Assembly (NCBI GenBank): GCA_964468125.1
Contig: CAYXVF010000005.1
Span: 38,594 to 102,593 of the forward strand
DNA length: 64,000 bases
Direction: 5' to 3'
Source of the DNA: CAYXVF01 sp964468125
GTDB taxonomy: Bacteria > Myxococcota > XYA12-FULL-58-9 > CAYXVF01
Shown here: piece after piece, positions 59,838 through 64,000 of the stretch
Position numbering within the stretch: position 1 is the first letter of the stretch
Layout: each line of letters opens with the position of its first letter
Made by a program: the position numbers and the translations under genes
Notes under the pieces: generated by a model
The model's database searches: none
What the model was told of the DNA's origin: nothing
The model's input: only the letters and a program-made list of their open reading frames with translations

Positions 59838-60845
59838 TCAAGCCGCCTTTGCTCGCGGTCCAGGCTTCAACCGGAGACCCGCCTCGAAATCGATGGAGCG
59901 GGCCCACTCCGGGTGGTCGATGAACGGGTTTCGGTTGCCCTGAATGCGCGCGATCTCCTGGTTGCGATGCTTCTCCCACAGTGACGGCGGCTCCGCCTCG
60001 TGCCAGCGCAACAGCGTCTCTATGGTCTCGCGGGGCATGTCCTTCTCGGAGATCGCCTTCGGATAGCGCGCGAGAAAGTAGAGGGTCGCGCGTGCGACGG
60101 CGCCCTTGTTGCGCGCGGGCTCGAATACTTCGTCCTCGTTGATGCCGCATGCGCCCCCCGAGGAGCCCCCCTGGTCGCCGTAGGGATAGTTGCTCCGGCG
60201 ACTGTTGCAGCTCACATCGGCGGTAAAGAGCGTGTGCAAGTCGCCGCGCATCGGGTTTTTCCGGTCGTACCAGGATTGGGGCACGGAGTGCTCACAGTTG
60301 AAGGCGGGTCGAAAGTCCAGCGCCGCCTCCAACGCGGCGAGGAGGGGCGCGAGCCTGCGGTCTTTTTCGAGCGCAGGACTGAGCTCACCGCTCGCGTAGT
60401 CCGCCATCAAGTCTTCGAGGATCGCCTGCTCCGAGCTGAAGGCCTTCCCGGTGTAGACCCCGCGCAACTTGCCGTCCGGGTGCAGGTCTACAATCGGATA
60501 GAGATGGCGCCGCCGAGCGGTGTCGTAGCTCAGACGCTCGGTGTGGGTGTTCTCGAGAATCGTGCTGAGCGCTTTGAAGTTGCGCTGCGGGTCACGCGTC
60601 ATCGAGAGGCCGGAATAGTACTTCTTCACGGCTTTCGCCTCGCCCACCTCGTCGAAGTAGGGACGATTCCGGTCACGCCCCGGAATGCGCTCCATGGCGT
60701 CCGCAAAGAGATGCTCCAGGGCCTCGACCAGCGCAGGATCGCTCCGGCCCCCGAGACGCTCCAAGGGACAGGCTTTGGGACCATAGAGGTCCAGCACGGG
60801 ACCCAAGGCCCCGTTTGTTTCGAGCTTCACGACACGGTTCTCCAT
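59838..60845 (-). CDS. Endonuclease I (EndA/NucM-like)
   Basis: A 335-residue nuclease. NCEHSVPQSWY and DLHTLFTADVSCNSRRSNYPYG are the conserved His/Asn metal-site segments of the endonuclease I family, which cuts double-stranded DNA and is usually exported. No signal peptide is seen from the preferred start ATG 60845 (MENRVVKLE); longer starts extend across the intergenic space and into the opposite of the methyltransferase gene. Export and substrate are therefore uncertain. Confidence 0.83.
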   Translation of the reverse strand: MENRVVKLETNGALGPVLDLYGPKACPLERLGGRSDPALVEALEHLFADAMERIPGRDRNRPYFDEVGEAKAVKKYYSGLSMTRDPQRNFKALSTILENTHTERLSYDTARRRHLYPIVDLHPDGKLRGVYTGKAFSSEQAILEDLMADYASGELSPALEKDRRLAPLLAALEAALDFRPAFNCEHSVPQSWYDRKNPMRGDLHTLFTADVSCNSRRSNYPYGDQGGSSGGACGINEDEVFEPARNKGAVARATLYFLARYPKAISEKDMPRETIETLLRWHEAEPPSLWEKHRNQEIARIQGNRNPFIDHPEWARSIDFEAGLRLKPGPRAKAA

Positions 60846-60958
60846 CCCAGGGCGAGTGCTCCGCCCTGTTTCAAAGCTCTCAAAATGTGTGGGAATCTCC
60901 ACGAGTATCGGGTCTGGATGCGCCGCGTTGTGAAAAATCCCGGAAATTCCGGGACTCG

Positions 60959-61741
60959 TCACCCGTCCGTCACAAAGCCTTCGACCGGCGCCCTCCGGCA
61001 CCGAAAGTAGACATGGTCGCCGCCGAGACCCTGGCACTCCGCGGCGCGGGGCGAGGCGGCGAGGTCCCGGGGGAGCACGAGGGTTTCGCAGTCAAACCCC
61101 GCGGCCGTGAGGCGGTCGACGATATCGAGACCATAGAAGCGGACGTGATCCGGTTGACCGAAGAGGCGATCGCGTTCGGCGGGGTCCTTGGCCGAAGGGT
61201 CCTCGAGCGTCTTCTCGCCGCGAAGGGGGACCCGGATCAGAACCTCACCGCCGGGGGCGACGACTCGGTGCAGCTCGCGCAGTGCGGCGCGGTCGTCCTC
61301 GATGTGCTCGAGGACGTCGCAGCACAGGACCAGGTCAAACGCACCGTCACCGAATGGCAGCTCCGTGAGACTCGCTCGCACGTCCACATCGCGACGATAG
61401 AGGTCGACCGTCGTGTAGCTCGGACAGCGCTCCCGAAGACGCCGCTCGACCCCCACCTCTGGCGAGACATGGAGCACCCGTGCATCACGTTCGATCACCC
61501 GATCGAGGTAGAGCCAGAGCGCGCGCATACGCGGCAGCGCGTCGCAGCGGGGACAGCGGATCCACTGCACAGGACGCGACGGGCTCGTACGCGAGCTGGC
61601 CCAGCTGCGAAAGCGGCCGGCGCAGACCGGGCAGTGGTATCTGAGACCGAGGTAGGCGGGCCAGGTCAGCCGGCGTAGCTTCCAGTCGAGATAGGGGAGC
61701 ACGCGGTCCCGCTTGGCGAGAAGGTCTCGGAGGGTCGACAC
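60959..61741 (-). CDS. Class I methyltransferase with N-terminal zinc ribbon
   Basis: A 260-residue protein. Residues about 37-70 hold CPVC and CPRC, a four-cysteine zinc ribbon; residues about 85-230 a methyltransferase domain with DLYRRDVDV, LPFGDGAFDLVLCCDVLEHI (motif of the Methyltransf_11 family) and the VAPGGEVLIRVP strand. Start is GTG 61741. It is divergent from, and three bases from, the next gene's earliest possible start. The substrate is unknown; such proteins often modify sugars, lipids or small metabolites. Confidence 0.83.
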   Translation of the reverse strand: MSTLRDLLAKRDRVLPYLDWKLRRLTWPAYLGLRYHCPVCAGRFRSWASSRTSPSRPVQWIRCPRCDALPRMRALWLYLDRVIERDARVLHVSPEVGVERRLRERCPSYTTVDLYRRDVDVRASLTELPFGDGAFDLVLCCDVLEHIEDDRAALRELHRVVAPGGEVLIRVPLRGEKTLEDPSAKDPAERDRLFGQPDHVRFYGLDIVDRLTAAGFDCETLVLPRDLAASPRAAECQGLGGDHVYFRCRRAPVEGFVTDG

Positions 61742-61780
61742 CTCATGGTTGTCCGCGAACTGCGATGCTACGACAAGCCC

Positions 61781-62536
61781 ATGGATCTGCGCGACCGTTT
61801 CGAGACCAGCGACGGCAGTCGACCTGAGGGCTCGGGCCTGAGCACGACGGACGCCGGCCGCTTTCCGCTGCCGGCTCTCCGGCTCCTCGAGGGTGGGGAT
61901 GTGTTCGAGTCGCGGGCCACACGTTCCGACCCGGATGCTGCACCACTTCTGCGCCGCTGGCTAAACGAGCGCGTGGAAGTCGAAGGTCCGGGCACCACGC
62001 ACCTCAAACGAGACGCACAGCGCTTGCTCGGCGCGAATCCGCTCCTCCTGAAGCGGCTCCTTTCAGCGAAGCCAATCACCGTCACCTTCGTCGAGCGGGG
62101 CAAGGCTCCGAGGGGACGAGGCCTGCCGCGAACCCTCCGTACGCGCGCTGCCGGCCTTTTTTGGGACCACCGGAGCTGGGAACGCGCTCGAATCTACTAC
62201 CGTCTAGAACACCTCGAGAGCGAGCCCGCGCTCATCGCCCACGAGCTCGCCCACTGTGTCCACTACCTCGCGCTCAGCGCGGAAGAGCGCGAGCTGACCT
62301 ACCGGATTTTGCGACCGACTTTCGGGAGCCGCGCGGCGATGGACGAGGCCTTTGCGATTTATTCGGAACGCGAGTTCCTCAGCGAGCACTTCCGTGAGCG
62401 CGACCTCGACGGCCCCGGGATCTACGGGGTGGTTCGTCGTCAATGGTCGGAGGACCACGTGTTCACGCGCTTCATTCGAAAGCTCTACTATCCACACAAG
62501 CCGCTCGCCGGCCCTCGTTTGGCCGGTTGGTTGTAA
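61781..62536 (+). CDS. Predicted zinc-dependent peptidase-like protein (HExxH)
   Basis: A 251-residue soluble protein with HELAHCVHYLA, a zincin HExxH motif, followed by DEAFAIYSERE about 50 residues on, as the third metal ligand in glu-zincins. No signal peptide. No family is recognised. ATG 61781 (MDLRDRF) is preferred because ATG 61745 would leave three bases to the divergent methyltransferase start; 61745 remains possible. The GC-rich N-terminus is hydrophilic. Confidence 0.7.
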   Translation: MDLRDRFETSDGSRPEGSGLSTTDAGRFPLPALRLLEGGDVFESRATRSDPDAAPLLRRWLNERVEVEGPGTTHLKRDAQRLLGANPLLLKRLLSAKPITVTFVERGKAPRGRGLPRTLRTRAAGLFWDHRSWERARIYYRLEHLESEPALIAHELAHCVHYLALSAEERELTYRILRPTFGSRAAMDEAFAIYSEREFLSEHFRERDLDGPGIYGVVRRQWSEDHVFTRFIRKLYYPHKPLAGPRLAGWL

Positions 62537-62629
62537 CGGCAGCGCTCTCTCAACGACTAGCCACACTCGAGCGCAATCATTACACGGCGCACACCCCTGA
62601 GATGCCGCACGAGCCCCGAAGGAGAGGTC

Positions 62630-63478
62630 ATGAGTGAGTACGTACCCCCTGACGTTTGGACCCCCACGGACGATCTCGGAGGGCGCTTGGGCAAACTCAA
62701 TCGACCGGTGGCCGGCCCCACACACGAAAGGGAGCTACCGGTCGGAGCGCATCCGTTCCAGCTCTACTCCCTCGCGACACCGAACGGCGTGAAGGTGACC
62801 GTGATGTTCGAGGAGCTCCTCGAGGGCGGGCACGCGGCGGATTACGACGCCTGGTACATCGACATCCAGGAGGGCGATCAATTCAGCAGCGGCTTTGCCG
62901 CCGTGAATCCCAACTCCAAGATCCCTGCCTTGTTGGATCGGAGCACCTCAACGCCCACGCGCGTGTTCGAATCGGGTGCGATCTTGCTCTACCTCGCCGA
63001 AAAATTCGGCGCGCTCCTCCCGGAGGACCACCACGGAAGAACCGAAGCGCTCAACTGGCTGTTCTGGCAAATGGGCTCGGCACCCTATCTCGGCGGCGGC
63101 TTCGGGCACTTCTACGCCTACGCGCCGCAAAAGCTGCGCTACCCGATCGAGCGCTTCACCATCGAGGTGAAGCGGCAGCTCGACGTTCTCAATCGCCACC
63201 TCGCGAACAACGAGTACATGGCCGGTGAGCACTACAGTATCGCGGACATCGCGATCTGGCCGTGGTACGGCGCTCTCGTGAAGGGGAAGGTCTACGACGC
63301 CGCCCGCTTTCTCGATGCACAGAGCTACGAGCACGTGCTGCGGTGGACCGACCAGATCGCCCTCCGCCCCGCAGTAAAGCGCGGACGCCGCGTCAACCGG
63401 ACCTGGGGTGCCCCGGAAAGCCAGCTGCGAGAGCGGCACGCCGCGAGCGACTTCCGTTTTAGCTCCGGCGAGTGGTAG
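62630..63478 (+). CDS. yghU: Glutathione-dependent disulfide-bond oxidoreductase, YghU/GST type
   Basis: A 282-residue GST-fold protein matching YghU: the extended N-terminus with PPDVWTP, GAHPFQLYSLATPNGVKVTV, FAAVNPNSKIPALLDR and FESGAILLYLAEKFG, a helical domain with FWQMGSAPYLGGGFGHFYAYAP. YghU-type proteins bind two glutathiones or GS-spermidine and reduce disulfides. ATG 62630 follows GGAGAG. It stands alone. Confidence 0.92.
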   Translation: MSEYVPPDVWTPTDDLGGRLGKLNRPVAGPTHERELPVGAHPFQLYSLATPNGVKVTVMFEELLEGGHAADYDAWYIDIQEGDQFSSGFAAVNPNSKIPALLDRSTSTPTRVFESGAILLYLAEKFGALLPEDHHGRTEALNWLFWQMGSAPYLGGGFGHFYAYAPQKLRYPIERFTIEVKRQLDVLNRHLANNEYMAGEHYSIADIAIWPWYGALVKGKVYDAARFLDAQSYEHVLRWTDQIALRPAVKRGRRVNRTWGAPESQLRERHAASDFRFSSGEW

Positions 63479-63578
63479 CGTTTCTTTGGGCGCAAACGAA
63501 ATTCTGGCTTTTTTGGAATCGATCGAAGCCGGGCCACCGATACTCCCCGGGCAATAGAATTGATCGAGGAGCGTTTTC

Positions 63579-64000
63579 GTGGCTTCAGCCTCAATCGCCT
63601 CTGCGGCCCTTTCGCGTACAGCCTTTCTCACCGACGGATACGAGGGCTTTGAGCGCAACCCGGCGCTCGCCTCCCAGACCGAACGCGACCAACAGCTCCT
63701 CGATGCGATGGTCGTGCACGTCCACACGCCCCTTCGCGAGCTCGTCGTGGATGGGTACGCGCCCAAGAAGCCCTCCCCAAACCTGCTCGTGCGCCATCTC
63801 GAATTCTTTGACCGCGACAAGAACGGCACGATCAGCGCCAGCGAAAACTACGACGGCTGGCGAGCGGTGGGCCTCTCCCCGCTCAAGTCCGCGGTTCAGA
63901 CCGTCGGCTCCGCGGTGCTCTTCGGCGGTGGAATCAGAACGCTTCGACTCAGCCACGTTGGCGCGGCCTTCCGGTCAGCCTACGCGGCCCTGGCGCACGA
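63579..64000 (+). CDS. Caleosin-like protein, 5' part (cut by window edge)
   Basis: About 140 residues are visible from GTG 63579, which follows GAGGAG. The segment LLVRHLEFFDRDKNGTISAS, with a complete EF-hand loop (Asp78, Asp80, Asn82, Thr84, Glu89) and a histidine at 73, followed by YDGWRAVGLSPLKS, is the caleosin signature (plant: FFDRNKDGxIxxxETYxGFRAIG). Eukaryotic caleosins are oil-body peroxygenases with haem-binding histidines. A hydrophobic part and a proline knot should follow. The C-terminus is off the window. Confidence 0.72.
   Translation, partial: MASASIASAALSRTAFLTDGYEGFERNPALASQTERDQQLLDAMVVHVHTPLRELVVDGYAPKKPSPNLLVRHLEFFDRDKNGTISASENYDGWRAVGLSPLKSAVQTVGSAVLFGGGIRTLRLSHVGAAFRSAYAALAH

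Noticed and set aside
1..64000. CRISPR arrays, insertion sequences, integrases, toxin-antitoxin pairs or prophage genes
   Set aside because: No regularly spaced repeats, transposase motifs or phage proteins were found on reading all open frames.

Overview
The window reads as chromosomal DNA of a high-GC Gram-negative bacterium, most likely a Myxococcota member close to the Polyangia. The evidence is an LPS Kdo transferase and an LptC-like lipoprotein, lipobox lipoproteins with Asp/Glu-poor N-termini, a cell-surface protein ending in a MYXO-CTERM-like tail (glycine-cysteine, hydrophobic segment, RRRR), FHA and adenylate-cyclase signalling proteins, a eukaryote-type glycyl-tRNA synthetase and a caleosin-like protein. 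Gene density is high and neighbouring genes often overlap by 1-7 bases. I see no insertion sequence, prophage, integrase or CRISPR array.

Layout. 1-1627: 3' to 5' trpC-trpF-trpA (trpA cut by the window edge, no trpB between trpF and trpA). 1713-5249: two small membrane proteins, a secreted BFN-domain protein and ffh. 5275-9712: an MCE/Mla-type lipid ABC transporter with two different MlaE permeases, MlaF and MlaD, followed without a break by two MaoC/Had-type dehydratases. 9782-13936: TSUP permease, MutT, an IscU-like protein, a CAP-domain lipoprotein, sspB and prmA. 13985-19937: a tightly overlapping signalling operon (MshEN-FHA protein, CPBP protease, a soluble-adenylyl-cyclase-like 1256-residue protein and a release-factor-like ribosome rescue protein). 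20000-27514: waaA, a methyltransferase, an RluA-type pseudouridine synthase, mreB, a TPR lipoprotein and glyS. 27518-34948: a TreT-like glycosyltransferase overlapping a HAD phosphatase, yicC, a truncated haemoglobin, LptC, a FliK/HpaP-like protein and a FecR lipoprotein.

35023-40415: tRNA-Cys, then a polyhydroxyalkanoate (PHA) locus with phasin, PhaR-type regulator, a very short PhaE-like protein, an acyl-CoA synthetase and a class III-type PhaC; two candidate PhaR sites flank phaR. 40463-48015: three alkaline-phosphatase-superfamily proteins with threonine at the nucleophile position, a MYXO-CTERM protein and a SUMF1-domain lipoprotein. 48105-49264: remains of a YciI gene and an ECF42-type sigma factor joined by an apparent deletion. 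49417-56720: crcB, trmH, a tyrosine catabolism operon (fah-maiA-hpd) and trkA-trkH. 56717-57189: a frameshifted PD40 pseudogene. 57366-64000: a flavoprotein/membrane ferredoxin pair, endonuclease I, a zinc-ribbon methyltransferase, a HExxH protein, a YghU-type GST and the start of a caleosin-like gene.

The most interesting items are the c-di-GMP/FHA/cAMP signalling operon, the MCE transporter coupled to dehydratases, the TreT-HAD pair, the YciI-ECF42 fusion scar, the divergent IscU-like protein and the bacterial caleosin. All family assignments come from reading motifs by eye; no database search was possible.
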